This document shows, in pieces, positions 14,661 through 21,143 of a stretch of 34,868 bases of DNA. Within the stretch, counting starts at the first letter, position 1. Each line of letters starts with the position of its first letter. The notes under the pieces were generated by a model. That model worked only from the letters and a program-made list of their open reading frames with translations. It was not told the DNA's origin and did no database searches. The stretch comes from a virus. Position numbers and translations under genes: made by a program. Location of the stretch: positions 1 through 34,868 of the IMG/VR virus record IMGVR_UViG_3300041409_000649. The stretch is one strand, 5' to 3'.

Positions 14661-14827
14661 CCCATCTCACCGCCAGCATCGAGCAGCGCCGTCGTCTTCT
14701 TGCTGTTCTGCTCCGCTGCGAACCCATCGGGGTCGCGCAGGTGCCAGCGGGTCAGGGCGCGCGTCTCCTCATCGAGGCCCTCGCACATGAGGTACTCGAC
14801 GCGGTTGAGGAGCGCCCGACCACTCAT
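14657..14827 (-). CDS. Tail assembly chaperone, downstream (T-type) frame
   Basis: In the -1 frame relative to the upstream chaperone, an ATG at 14827 opens 56 codons ending at 14657, overlapping the tape measure start (ATGA). The same frame is open and protein-like well upstream of this ATG (YYACQAWAQWEGRLHPRGK, rich in Trp and Tyr), whereas the 0-frame there degenerates to Ser/Pro/Arg-rich sequence. That is the usual sign of a programmed -1 frameshift giving a fused G-T chaperone, as in phage lambda. A separate ATG start overlapping the upstream stop (14824-14827) is also available, so both modes are possible. I found no textbook slippery heptamer; a Pro CCT that can re-pair as CCC at 14920-14923 is one candidate. 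Confidence 0.7.
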   Translation of the reverse strand: MSGRALLNRVEYLMCEGLDEETRALTRWHLRDPDGFAAEQNSKKTTALLDAGGEMG

Positions 14828-15255
14828 GCGGAACGGGGACTTCCCGCGCGGGTGGAGCCGCCCTTCCCACTGCGCCCACGCTTGGCAGGCGTAGTAGGCG
14901 AGGAGGACGACTCCGGCGTAGGGCGGCCGGCGTAGTCGCTCACGATCTTCTCCACGAGCTTCTCGACCAGCTCGTCGTCGACGGGCCGGTCCCGGTCACG
15001 TAGGAGCGGCGCGAACCGCTCCCACGACTCGGGGAGGAGCTGGTCCTCGAGGAACGCGATGTACGCGGGGACGCGTCCGACATCGTTGGAGCGGACGGCG
15101 ACGTCGAGGAGCGCCCCTGCGCGCAGCACGGGCTCGCAGATGAACGTCTCCCCGTCGAGGCGGAACCCGGGCGCGCGCTTGCGGTCCTCGCGGCGGGCAG
15201 CCATGTAGGCGGTGAAGTCCTCGAAGTCCTCGCCGCCGTCGCCGGCGGACGGCAT
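14824..15255 (-). CDS. Tail assembly chaperone, upstream (G-type) frame
   Basis: A 143-residue ORF between the major tail protein and the tape measure, the standard place for tail assembly chaperones. The first 105 residues look like a folded helical acidic protein (GETFICEPVLRAGALLDVAV, VAYIAFLEDQL-like segment, DDELVEKLVEKIVSDYAGR). The last 35 residues (SSSSPTTPAKRGRSGK) are low-complexity and probably reflect read-through past the natural frameshift site. The start ATG 15255 overlaps the previous stop by one base (TGATG). The chaperone would bind the tape measure protein and help tail tube assembly. Confidence 0.8.
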   Translation of the reverse strand: MPSAGDGGEDFEDFTAYMAARREDRKRAPGFRLDGETFICEPVLRAGALLDVAVRSNDVGRVPAYIAFLEDQLLPESWERFAPLLRDRDRPVDDELVEKLVEKIVSDYAGRPTPESSSSPTTPAKRGRSGKGGSTRAGSPRSA

Positions 15256-15782
15256 CAGATCGTGCCGTCAGCAGCCGGGAAGATCTTGAACGGCTTGGCG
15301 CCGTCCGGCTTCTCGAGGCGGAACTCCGTCGCGATGATCCGCTTCGCTGGGGCCTTCGCGTTGCTGATGCTGATGCTGCCCGCGTTCAGGCACTGCCGGA
15401 ACAGGTAGCGGGCGCCCGTCTCGGCCTCGAACACGATGATGACCCGGACCTCGTCGCCGAGGTCCGGCGGCTCGAACGCGCCGGAGGCGACGTCCGCACC
15501 GACGTTGAGGGCGAGGGCGAGGTTCTTCGCGGTCGCCTCGGCCATCGGGACGGTGATCGACGCGGTGCGGCCGGTGGTGCGCTGACCGATAGCCTCGAGC
15601 TCCTGGTCGACCAGGGTCGGCTCGACCGTCAGGCCGTAGTTGAAGGTGACGCCGCCGTCGGTGTAGCCGACGTTCCGGAACGCGACGTCGAGACTGCCCG
15701 TGGCGGTGGTCGGCATGGTCGTGCCGATCGGCGCGACGAACACCTCGCCGGGGCCGATGCTGACGTTCGAGGGAGTGCCCAC
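15255..15782 (-). CDS. Major tail (tube) protein
   Basis: A 175-residue beta-rich protein: SNVSIGPGEVFVAPIGT at the N-terminus, YTDGGVTFNYGLTVEPTLV, then EVRVIIVFEAETGARYLFRQ and a C-terminal PFKIFPAADGTI. This is the typical layout of actinophage major tail tube proteins, and it lies just upstream of the chaperones and tape measure. It starts at GTG 15782, preceded by AGGAG; a perfect hairpin (15799-15813) ends four to five bases before that ribosome-binding site. High expression is expected, as hundreds of copies polymerise into the tail tube. Confidence 0.88.
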   Translation of the reverse strand: MGTPSNVSIGPGEVFVAPIGTTMPTTATGSLDVAFRNVGYTDGGVTFNYGLTVEPTLVDQELEAIGQRTTGRTASITVPMAEATAKNLALALNVGADVASGAFEPPDLGDEVRVIIVFEAETGARYLFRQCLNAGSISISNAKAPAKRIIATEFRLEKPDGAKPFKIFPAADGTI

Positions 15783-15798
15783 TGTGGGCTCCTGTTCT

Positions 15799-15813
15799 GC
15801 CGGGCTGCCCGGC
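15799..15813 (-). promoter_or_regulatory. Hairpin just upstream of the major tail gene RBS
   Basis: GCCGGG and CCCGGC form a 6-bp stem with a 3-base loop, placed in the 62-base gap before the major tail gene and immediately upstream of its AGGAG. The capsid and connector leaders have hairpins in the same place. It may stabilise or process the mRNA, or it may be a weak terminator; no T-tract follows. Confidence 0.35.
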
Positions 15814-15844
15814 GTCTGTGGTGCAGGGATGGTGGAGCGGTGGG

Positions 15845-16006
15845 CTACTTGCTGCTGACCTTCTTGACCTGCTTCTCGAGCTTGTTGCGCTTCACGGCGT
15901 CGGCGCTGACACGGTCGCCGTCGTTGTAGGCGCGGACCCCGCCGAGGTTGATCGGCCCGTCCGCGACGTACTCGTCGCCGGCAGGAGTCGTGTCGGTGTC
16001 GGCCAT
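15845..16006 (-). CDS. Small head-tail region protein, 53 aa
   Basis: A 53-residue protein starting at ATG 16006 with a strong TGAGGAGG ribosome-binding site that overlaps the stop of the previous gene. It reads DEYVADGPINLGGVRAYNDG followed by a Lys-rich helix (KRNKLEKQVKKV). Similar tiny proteins occur between the tail terminator and major tail genes of actinophages. Function unknown; it is probably structural or a chaperone because of its place. Confidence 0.7.
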   Translation of the reverse strand: MADTDTTPAGDEYVADGPINLGGVRAYNDGDRVSADAVKRNKLEKQVKKVSSK

Positions 16007-16017
16007 GCGGTGCCTCC

Positions 16018-16446
16018 TCAGGCGGGGAGCACGGCCAGCTGGGCCGTGACGATGTACCGGGGCAGCACCGGGTCGGCGCTGTTGTCCGGGCTGAACAGGG
16101 AGCTGGTCACGCGTGCGTCGGCGAGGATCACGTCGCCGAGGCTGGTGGTGACCGTGGTGCGGGTCAGGCTGTGGAGCGCCACGAGCAGGCCGAGTCGGAC
16201 CGCGGCCGCTTCGGCCTTGGTCACGCCCCAGCAGTCGAACTGCAGCTCAGGGAGATCGAGGGGTGTCGTGCTGTCGGGGGCGCCGCCGATGAGGTTCACA
16301 GTGATCGCGGGGCCCTTGGCCGACGGCAGGTAGTTCTCGGGCAGGCCGAAGAACGTCCGCGACCCGACGAGGCCAGTCAGGACGGGGTGGGTGCGGCACC
16401 AGGTGCGGACGGCGAGTTCGGCGTCGACGTAGGTCAGGACGGTCAT
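16018..16446 (-). CDS. Tail terminator protein
   Basis: A 142-residue protein that begins MTVLTYVDAELAVRTWCRT. It includes the block GPAITVNLIGGAPDSTTPLD and a helix-strand pattern (DCWGVTKAEAAAVRLGLLVA) typical of siphovirus tail terminators, which cap the tail tube and join it to the head. Its position between the HK97 gp10-like protein and the major tail protein agrees. The start overlaps the upstream stop (ATGA, 16443-16446). The apparent 340-codon frame extending to 17040 is shadow beyond this start. Confidence 0.8.
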   Translation of the reverse strand: MTVLTYVDAELAVRTWCRTHPVLTGLVGSRTFFGLPENYLPSAKGPAITVNLIGGAPDSTTPLDLPELQFDCWGVTKAEAAAVRLGLLVALHSLTRTTVTTSLGDVILADARVTSSLFSPDNSADPVLPRYIVTAQLAVLPA

Positions 16447-16811
16447 GTTCGCCCCTGCCTGGTCTTCGCCAGCGCCCGGCGGAGGAACGGGCGGGGCGCC
16501 ATGCTGCGGGTGCCGCGCTCGAGCGGCCTGGCGTAGACGACGTTCGTGCCGACGACCTCGACGAGGCCCTTGCCGTCCTGGCGGAGTTCCTCGCGGATGC
16601 TCGCGGCGAGACGGCCGGTGTCGGTCGCCGGCGGCTGGCCGGGGGCGGATGCCTGGTGCCGGCCGTACTGCCGTCCGGTGCCCGTCTGGTGGAGGCTCTT
16701 GATCGCCTCCCGCTGCACGCGGATCCCGCGGCGCTTGAGGCTCTTCGCGACCGGCCCGTCCTGCGACTCGAACAGGGCCGCCATGCGCGCGTTGTCGAAG
16801 CGGAGCGTCAT
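16443..16811 (-). CDS. HK97 gp10-like head-tail joining protein
   Basis: A 122-residue basic protein. The N-terminal helix (DNARMAALFESQDGPVAKSL) is followed by GIRVQREAIKSLHQTG, then a central SAPGQPPATDTGRLAASI motif and a C-terminal VYARPLERGTRSMAPRPFL. That TG-L-S-I and Y-A...E-G...P-F-L pattern is characteristic of HK97 gp10-type proteins, which sit at the head-tail interface. Start ATG 16811 overlaps the previous stop (TGATG). The N-terminal extension to 16958 is Arg-rich shadow. Confidence 0.82.
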   Translation of the reverse strand: MTLRFDNARMAALFESQDGPVAKSLKRRGIRVQREAIKSLHQTGTGRQYGRHQASAPGQPPATDTGRLAASIREELRQDGKGLVEVVGTNVVYARPLERGTRSMAPRPFLRRALAKTRQGRT

Positions 16812-17143
16812 CAGAGCGCCCCACTGATGTGCTGCAGGTCCGCGGAGGTGTGGTCCAGGCCGAGGCCGACGTGCGCGGCGACGCCGCCGACGGCCCACTC
16901 GACGCCCGTGCTCTCGTCCACGACGGTGTCGGTGTGGAGCAGGTCGACCGGGTCGCACAGCAGCCGCGCGCCAGACGTCTGCCGGGAGCCGCCGGCGCGG
17001 TCCTCGCGGCCGCCGGGGGAGGACAGATGCGCGCGGACACCGGTCGCCACGTCCTCAGCCGAAGGATGCGGGTCGTACCCGTCGCGGGTGTCGTCGGATG
17101 GGACGCGGCGAACGGTGATCGTGGTCGTCGCGAGCGGGATCAT
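16811..17143 (-). CDS. Head closure (stopper-like) protein
   Basis: A 110-residue protein starting at ATG 17143 over the preceding stop (ATGA). It has a beta-rich N-terminus (TTTITVRRVPSDDTRDGYDP) and a middle Arg/Gly linker, then LLCDPVDLLHTDTVVDESTG, which looks like the beta strands of phage head-tail adaptor or stopper proteins (SPP1 gp16 or DUF-type). Order portal, connector, stopper, gp10, terminator is typical. The call rests on context and size more than on a diagnostic motif. Confidence 0.7.
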   Translation of the reverse strand: MIPLATTTITVRRVPSDDTRDGYDPHPSAEDVATGVRAHLSSPGGREDRAGGSRQTSGARLLCDPVDLLHTDTVVDESTGVEWAVGGVAAHVGLGLDHTSADLQHISGAL

Positions 17144-17712
17144 GATGCCCGCCTACGGACGTAGGGCCTCAGCTGCGACTGGCTCGTCTCGTCGAGCGCC
17201 CCGCCGGCCGCTCCGCCGCTGCCGAACGCGACGCTGATGTCCCCGACCTTCACCGACGCCGCACCAGCGAGAACGGCAGTGGCGGAGGCGGTGGTGAGGG
17301 CGCGGGCGGTGCGGGCGATCTCCCGCGCGATCGTCAGCGGGAGCGTCTCGGCGGTCCAGCCGCCGGTGTAGGTGACGGTCGCGTAGCCGGGGCTGTCGTA
17401 CTGCCCGTACATCCACGGGCCGTCGTCCGGTCCGACGCCGACCAGCGCGACGCCCTCGACGGTGTAGCCGGTCGTCGCCTCAGCGTCGATGGGCGTCGCG
17501 GACGGGTAGGCGGCCCAGCCCGCGCCGAACCCTCCGCTGTCCTGCCGGTACAGCCGGCACCGCTCCGTGCGCTCCTGACGATCGAGTGGCCGGCGGAGGT
17601 ACTCGGCGATGAGCTTCTCGGCGTCGGCGAGCGCGGCGGTGACTGTGTCGTCCGCGGTGCTGGTGTCGCCGGTGAGACGCCGGTACGCGGCGAGACTGAC
17701 GAGGGTCGTCAT
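17140..17712 (-). CDS. Head-tail connector (adaptor) protein
   Basis: A 190-residue protein. The N-terminus (LVSLAAYRRLTGDTSTADDT, then AEKLIAEYLRRPLDRQE) is a helical bundle like the gp6/gp15 adaptor that sits under the portal. It is followed by a beta segment and a helix (TIAREIARTARALTTASATA). It is the first gene behind promoter/leader cassette A. ATG 17712 is preceded by TAGGAG, just after a hairpin. Expression is therefore probably independent of the capsid unit. Confidence 0.78.
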   Translation of the reverse strand: MTTLVSLAAYRRLTGDTSTADDTVTAALADAEKLIAEYLRRPLDRQERTERCRLYRQDSGGFGAGWAAYPSATPIDAEATTGYTVEGVALVGVGPDDGPWMYGQYDSPGYATVTYTGGWTAETLPLTIAREIARTARALTTASATAVLAGAASVKVGDISVAFGSGGAAGGALDETSQSQLRPYVRRRAS

Positions 17713-17717
17713 CGCAC

Positions 17718-17822
17718 GCTCCTAGGACGCAGGGATCAGCGTCCCGTCAGCGCGTGCGTATCGGCCGCCACGTCCGGGTCTGCCGTCAAGGTACGCGCCG
17801 GTGCGTGCTGGTCAAGCAGCCA
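17718..17822 (-). repeat. Late promoter/leader cassette, copy A
   Basis: About 105 bases that match the segment 20838-20944. Both copies lie just before a minus-strand gene (connector here, capsid there). In order on the minus strand they share GGCTGCTTGAC (with the -35), GGCGCGTACC (-10), GTGGCGGCCGAT, GCACGCGCTGA, a hairpin and the ribosome-binding site GGAGCG. The hairpin in this copy is GGACGC, loop TGATCCCT, GCGTCC (17725-17744); its sixth pair is C-G where copy B has A-T, so the pairing is kept while the bases differ. Confidence 0.75.
17788..17815 (-). promoter_or_regulatory. Late promoter A (connector/tail genes)
   Basis: On the minus strand TTGACC (17815-17810), a 16-base spacer and TACCTT (17793-17788). 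The -10 fits the actinobacterial TANNNT form. Copy B has TTGACG-16-TACCGT at the same place in the repeat. The transcript would carry a leader of about 65-70 bases with the conserved hairpin before the connector gene. Confidence 0.6.
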
Positions 17823-17823
17823 C

Positions 17824-17852
17824 GCGACAGAGACCGGGCCCGGCGTTACCGT
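17824..17852 (+). promoter_or_regulatory. Possible leaderless promoter of the plus-strand moron
   Basis: GCGACA (17824-17829), a 17-base spacer and TACCGT (17847-17852), ending 7 bases before the ATG at 17860. Geometry is almost the same as for the leaderless Cro-like gene. There is no Shine-Dalgarno sequence before the ATG, which favours a leaderless start. The -35 is weak (4 of 6). Confidence 0.4.
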
Positions 17853-17859
17853 CCGCGCC

Positions 17860-18198
17860 ATGAGCCTCGTGAACTGGCACACCGTCCGCGCCGGATGGAC
17901 CCCGGAGGGTCACGTCATGGAGGTGATGCACGAGATGACCGACCGGGTGATGCCGATCTTCGAGGACATGCTGCAGGAGTGGCTCGACTCCCAGGCCGTC
18001 ATGTTGATGGCGGCCGTCGTGCCCGCGTACATCAGGATCGAGGGACACGAGCTGCTGAACGTCGACCCGCTTGAGCTCCGCGCCAGCGTCAACGACGCGG
18101 CGGAGCGGGCAAACGCGCTCGTCGACGAGCAGATCGCTCAGGAGCAGCCGCGGATCAACAACTTCGTCGCGCAGCTCCGCCTCGGCTTCATCGAGTAG
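17860..18198 (+). CDS. Plus-strand moron gene inside the head module, unknown function
   Basis: A 112-residue protein and the only plus-strand gene outside the immunity operon, lying between late cassette A and the 18255-19067 gene. It is mostly helical and acidic, unusually Met-rich in its first half (eight Met in the first 50 residues, including VMEVMHEMTDRVMP). A more hydrophobic patch at 47-57 is followed by a helix (ASVNDAAERANALVDEQIAQ). No cysteines, signal peptide or clear membrane helix are seen. I do not recognise it. An independently promoted gene facing against the late operon is the usual form of a moron expressed from the prophage, for example for exclusion of other phages or host fitness; that is inference. 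Confidence 0.7.
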   Translation: MSLVNWHTVRAGWTPEGHVMEVMHEMTDRVMPIFEDMLQEWLDSQAVMLMAAVVPAYIRIEGHELLNVDPLELRASVNDAAERANALVDEQIAQEQPRINNFVAQLRLGFIE

Positions 18199-18206
18199 CG
18201 AACCGA

Positions 18207-18232
18207 GCCCGCCTTAGCGGCAGGTTGCGGGC
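18207..18232. terminator. Hairpin between convergent genes
   Basis: GCCCGC (18207-18212) and GCGGGC (18227-18232) enclose 14 bases, in the 56-base gap between the plus-strand moron and the convergent minus-strand gene. A smaller alternative hairpin (CCGC-CTTA-GCGG) overlaps it. No T-tract on either side, so a terminator role is only plausible. Confidence 0.35.
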
Positions 18233-18254
18233 GGCCCCGCGAAGTGACGCAGGC

Positions 18255-19067
18255 TCATGCTTCTACGTCGTACTCCACGACAATCCAGCCATCAGCCAGG
18301 ATGCCAATGGACTGGGGGTTGGTCTGCTCGAAGTCAGCGGTATCGGCGGGCCATGTGTCCCAGGTGATCGCTAGGGCATCGCCGAGAGAACCACCCGACC
18401 CGAGTTCCACTGTGAATCGTGACCCCAGTGCGATCACAGCCCCCGCAGCGTCCGCTACACGCCGCACGGACAGGCTCGCGTAAGACGCCGCAAAACTCGA
18501 GTGGTCCTGCGTCCGCACGCTCAACTGCACAAGGTCCCCGGCGTGAACGGGGGCCGTCATCGCCCCGGCTGCGAACCAGCCAGGGGCACCGAACGCTATG
18601 TCTCCGAACCCGCCTGTGATCGTCACCTGGGCCAGGAAGGGCACACCCGACGCGCCGCCCGGTGCCCTCAGTTCATACCCGTCCTCGGCCTCATTGACAG
18701 TGACGACCTTGCCCGTATCGCCCGTCGTCGGAACCGGCACCGAACTGCCACTACCGTCCGCCGGGTCAACGACGCCCGCGACCTCGATCGCGGTGTACGG
18801 CGGACCAGACGCGTCCGCGTACAGCACGAACAGGCTGTCGACACCGTCCGGGCCGTAGAAGCGCGGCAGCTCACCGCCCCGGTCGACGCGCAGCTCCCCG
18901 CGCGGGAGCGGGTCGCCGTCGACGTCCTCGATCTCGGCGTAGATCGACGACAGGTCGAACGTGCCCGGGTACGAAGCGGGGACCTGCTGCGTGAGGACGT
19001 GCGCGACGGAGCCGGCCGCTGACGGTCGCAGCGTCAGCAGATCGGCCCGGAAGAGCTTGCGTGCCAC
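18255..19067 (-). CDS. Structural protein downstream of capsid (fibre or decoration candidate)
   Basis: A 270-residue beta-rich protein, N-terminus MARKLFRADLLTLRPSAAG, then FDLSSIYAEIEDVDGDPLP, a Pro/Thr/Gly linker at about 105-140 (SVPVPTTGDTGK), and a C-terminal beta-sandwich-like domain (QVTITGGFGDIAFGAPGWFA to WIVVEYDVEA). The two-part structure with a flexible linker resembles virion fibres and head decoration proteins. Its place between capsid and connectors suggests a head fibre or decoration protein rather than a tail fibre. No enzymatic motif. It is probably in the capsid transcript. Confidence 0.65.
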   Translation of the reverse strand: MARKLFRADLLTLRPSAAGSVAHVLTQQVPASYPGTFDLSSIYAEIEDVDGDPLPRGELRVDRGGELPRFYGPDGVDSLFVLYADASGPPYTAIEVAGVVDPADGSGSSVPVPTTGDTGKVVTVNEAEDGYELRAPGGASGVPFLAQVTITGGFGDIAFGAPGWFAAGAMTAPVHAGDLVQLSVRTQDHSSFAASYASLSVRRVADAAGAVIALGSRFTVELGSGGSLGDALAITWDTWPADTADFEQTNPQSIGILADGWIVVEYDVEA

Positions 19068-19075
19068 CGGGAGCT

Positions 19076-19474
19076 CTACCGGGACTCGCGCGCGGGCGCG
19101 CGCTTCTTCGACGCGGCCGCGGCCTTCTGGCCGCTGCCGTCCTCGTCCTCGCCAGCGGGCGGCGGGGTCTCGAGGTCGTCACGGCCGGCGGGCTTACCCG
19201 CATCGGCGGTCTCGACCTCGACCGAGCGGGCGTCCTGCTCGAGCCGGGTCGGGTCGGCGCGGAGGTTCTTCACCTCGCTCTTCGGGACCTGAGCGCCCGC
19301 CGCGTAGCGGAGCACCCCGCCCCCGTCGAACAGGCGGGTCTCCGCCGTCACAGTGTCTTCGGTCTTCGCCACGGTGCCTCCTGGCAGGAACGGGTAGTCG
19401 GCGCGGTGCTCGATGTCCGGGAAGCTCAGACAGGAGCCTCCGCAGACCGGGCAGGCCGCCCCTGAAGTGCTCAT
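19076..19474 (-). CDS. Capsid-adjacent protein with zinc-knuckle N-terminus
   Basis: A 132-residue protein. The N-terminus has CPVCGGSC (residues 8-15), likely a zinc knuckle. The middle part (FPDIEHRADYPFLPGGTVAK, LRYAAGAQVPKSEVKNLRAD) is followed by an acidic then Lys/Ala/Arg-rich tail (QKAAAASKKRAPARESR). Similar small proteins follow the capsid gene in actinophages and may be head accessory proteins. Function not established. It starts at ATG 19474 in the same direction as and shortly after the capsid gene. Confidence 0.7.
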   Translation of the reverse strand: MSTSGAACPVCGGSCLSFPDIEHRADYPFLPGGTVAKTEDTVTAETRLFDGGGVLRYAAGAQVPKSEVKNLRADPTRLEQDARSVEVETADAGKPAGRDDLETPPPAGEDEDGSGQKAAAASKKRAPARESR

Positions 19475-19498
19475 GAGGAGCGGCCCGCCCGTCGCCTG

Positions 19499-20833
19499 CT
19501 AGGCGGCGAAGGTGACCTCGACGAAGTAGTCTGGCCGGTGGTTGAGCAGCGCGACGCGCTCCTCGGCCAGGATCGCGACCTTGTTGTAGACGAAGTAGTC
19601 GGCGTGCTGCTCACCGACGCGGATCGTCGTCTGCTCACGGTCGAGCAGCTGCGCGCCGATGCGCCACGCGCCGACGATCGCCGTGCCCGCGGCCAGCGAG
19701 CGGGTGCGGACGGCCGGCAGACCCCACGGGGTGAGCCGGGCCGGGTCGACGAACGGGTCGACGTCGTAGTGCCCGTCGCCGCCGCGGCGGGTGACCATCG
19801 CCCAGAAGTCCGTCGGGTTCATCGCAACGCCGTCGGGCTCGCCGTCGACGAGCTCGATCTTCGCGATGGCGTTCGCCAGCGAGGTGGCGTTGTCGCCGGC
19901 GGTGCCGGCCTGCGTCTGCAGCCCGGTGGTGTTCCGGATGCCCGTCAGGTTCGGGGCGCTGCCGTTGCCGTTGAGGACCTGGTCCTCCTCGCGGACGGCG
20001 AGCATGTAGGCGAGTCGCGCGTCGATGTAGGAGCGCAGCGTCGGCGCGTCCGCGAGCGCCTCCGAGGTGGCCGGGATCCACGCGGCGATCTTGCGGACGG
20101 GGGCGTCGGCCTGGACGAACGCCATGCCGACCTCGGGCTTCGCGGCGCCCTCGGCGACGGTCGTCGCGCCGGTCTCCGACGTCCGCGGGCTGACCTCGCG
20201 GATGTAGGGCACCGAGCTCAGTCCGGTCTGACCGCCCGAGAGGAGGTCGCGGACGAACAGGCGCCTGCGGTCGACACCGTTCGGGTTCAGGACGGGCTGG
20301 CCGACGGGGCGGAACACGCCGGTGCCGGTGCCGTCGAGCAGGGTGCGGACCTCGATCTCGACGGCCTTGGAGCGGCCGGCCTGGAAGTCGGCGTACAGGC
20401 TGTCGTCGATGACCTGCGCACCAGCGGAGCGGGTGTCGACGTCGTCGCCGGTGTGCGCGCCGGTCGCGGCCGACGGCCCGCGGCCCTTGTTGCGGCTGCG
20501 CTGCTCGTCCTCCGTCGCCTGCGCGAGGATGCGGGTGACGGCCTGGTGCATCGCGTCGGAGCTGTTCAGCTCGTCGAGGGCGCTGCGGAAGTCGGCCGTG
20601 TACGTCTCGCCGCGCTTGTCGGGGCTGACGCTGCGGAGCTCACCGACGCGGGTGACGGCGGCGAGGCAGGCGTCGCGAAGGCCGACGGCCTGCTCGCGGA
20701 GGTCGTTCACGTCGAGGGTGGCGAGGTCGCCGATGTCGTTCAGCCGGCGGCGGTTGCCGGGGGCGAGGACGATGCCGAGCAGGAACACCGCGAGAGCGGT
20801 GACGAGGCTGAGGTTCAGCAGGACAGCGAGCAC
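19499..20833 (-). CDS. HK97-fold major capsid protein with hydrophobic N-terminus
   Basis: A 444-residue protein. The C-terminal two thirds show the HK97 capsid fold: GQTGLSSVPYIREVSPRTSE and AKPEVGMAFVQADAPVRKIA, then DARLAYMLAVREEDQVLNGN and GAWRIGAQLLDREQTTIRVG. Residues about 35-120 are the helical scaffold-like delta domain, expected to be removed by the prohead protease. Unusually, the first 25 residues (LAVLLNLSLVTALAVFLLG) form a membrane-like helix followed by Arg-Arg-Arg. I choose GTG 20833, 6 bases after GGAG; a TTG at 20845 is the alternative. It is the first gene behind cassette B, so strong late expression is likely. Confidence 0.88.
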   Translation of the reverse strand: MLAVLLNLSLVTALAVFLLGIVLAPGNRRRLNDIGDLATLDVNDLREQAVGLRDACLAAVTRVGELRSVSPDKRGETYTADFRSALDELNSSDAMHQAVTRILAQATEDEQRSRNKGRGPSAATGAHTGDDVDTRSAGAQVIDDSLYADFQAGRSKAVEIEVRTLLDGTGTGVFRPVGQPVLNPNGVDRRRLFVRDLLSGGQTGLSSVPYIREVSPRTSETGATTVAEGAAKPEVGMAFVQADAPVRKIAAWIPATSEALADAPTLRSYIDARLAYMLAVREEDQVLNGNGSAPNLTGIRNTTGLQTQAGTAGDNATSLANAIAKIELVDGEPDGVAMNPTDFWAMVTRRGGDGHYDVDPFVDPARLTPWGLPAVRTRSLAAGTAIVGAWRIGAQLLDREQTTIRVGEQHADYFVYNKVAILAEERVALLNHRPDYFVEVTFAA

Positions 20834-20837
20834 GGGT

Positions 20838-20944
20838 CGCTCCAAGGACGAAGGGATATTCGTCCCTCAGCGCGTGCAGATCGGCCGCCACCTCGGGGGT
20901 TCAAGGTCGAACGGTACGCGCCAACGCGTACTCGTCAAGCAGCC
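20838..20944 (-). repeat. Late promoter/leader cassette, copy B
   Basis: Second copy of the roughly 105-base cassette found at 17718-17822, here ahead of the capsid gene. Its hairpin is GGACGAA, loop TATCCC, TTCGTCC (20846-20865), a perfect 7-bp stem ending one to two bases before the ribosome-binding site. The loop keeps the ATCCC core of copy A. Conservation is patchy: promoter elements, hairpin and the blocks GTGGCGGCCGAT and GCACGCGCTGA are kept, the rest diverges, suggesting selection on these parts. Confidence 0.75.
20911..20938 (-). promoter_or_regulatory. Late promoter B (capsid genes)
   Basis: On the minus strand TTGACG (20938-20933), a 16-base spacer and TACCGT (20916-20911), aligned position by position with late promoter A. 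Predicted transcript leader about 65-70 bases, including the hairpin, before the GTG at 20833. Confidence 0.6.
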
Positions 20945-20960
20945 GTGTCGTGTCGGCGTG

Positions 20961-21143
20961 TCAGGTCGCTCGCCTCAGCTGGTCGAGGACCCGGCGCAGA
21001 GCGGCACCGTCGAGCCTGCGGCCGTGGTAGGCGAGGTACGCCTGCCGGATCCACTCCTGCCGGGTGGCTTCGGTGGTCGGCCGTGGGCGCGGGGGCCGCG
21101 GGCGGCCCTCCACACGCCGGACGTTACGCCGCTGTGCCGTCAA
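20961..21143 (-). CDS. Small basic protein upstream of capsid, 60 aa
   Basis: A short ORF overlapping the stop of the previous gene by 20 bases if started at TTG 21143, or separated from it if started at GTG 21113. The N-terminal part is Arg/Pro-rich. The C-terminal part (RQEWIRQAYLAYHGRRLDG, then AALRRVLDQLRRAT) looks like a genuine two-helix fold. Function unknown. Coding status is moderately supported by composition of the C-terminal half and its snug fit between neighbours. Confidence 0.5.
   Translation of the reverse strand: MTAQRRNVRRVEGRPRPPRPRPTTEATRQEWIRQAYLAYHGRRLDGAALRRVLDQLRRAT

Noticed and set aside
12291-14894. An 867-codon plus-strand frame opposite the tape measure gene
   Set aside because: Arg/Leu/Asp-rich with no motif; it is the mirror of GC-rich codon bias in the tape measure gene. 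The minus-strand product has clear tape measure features.
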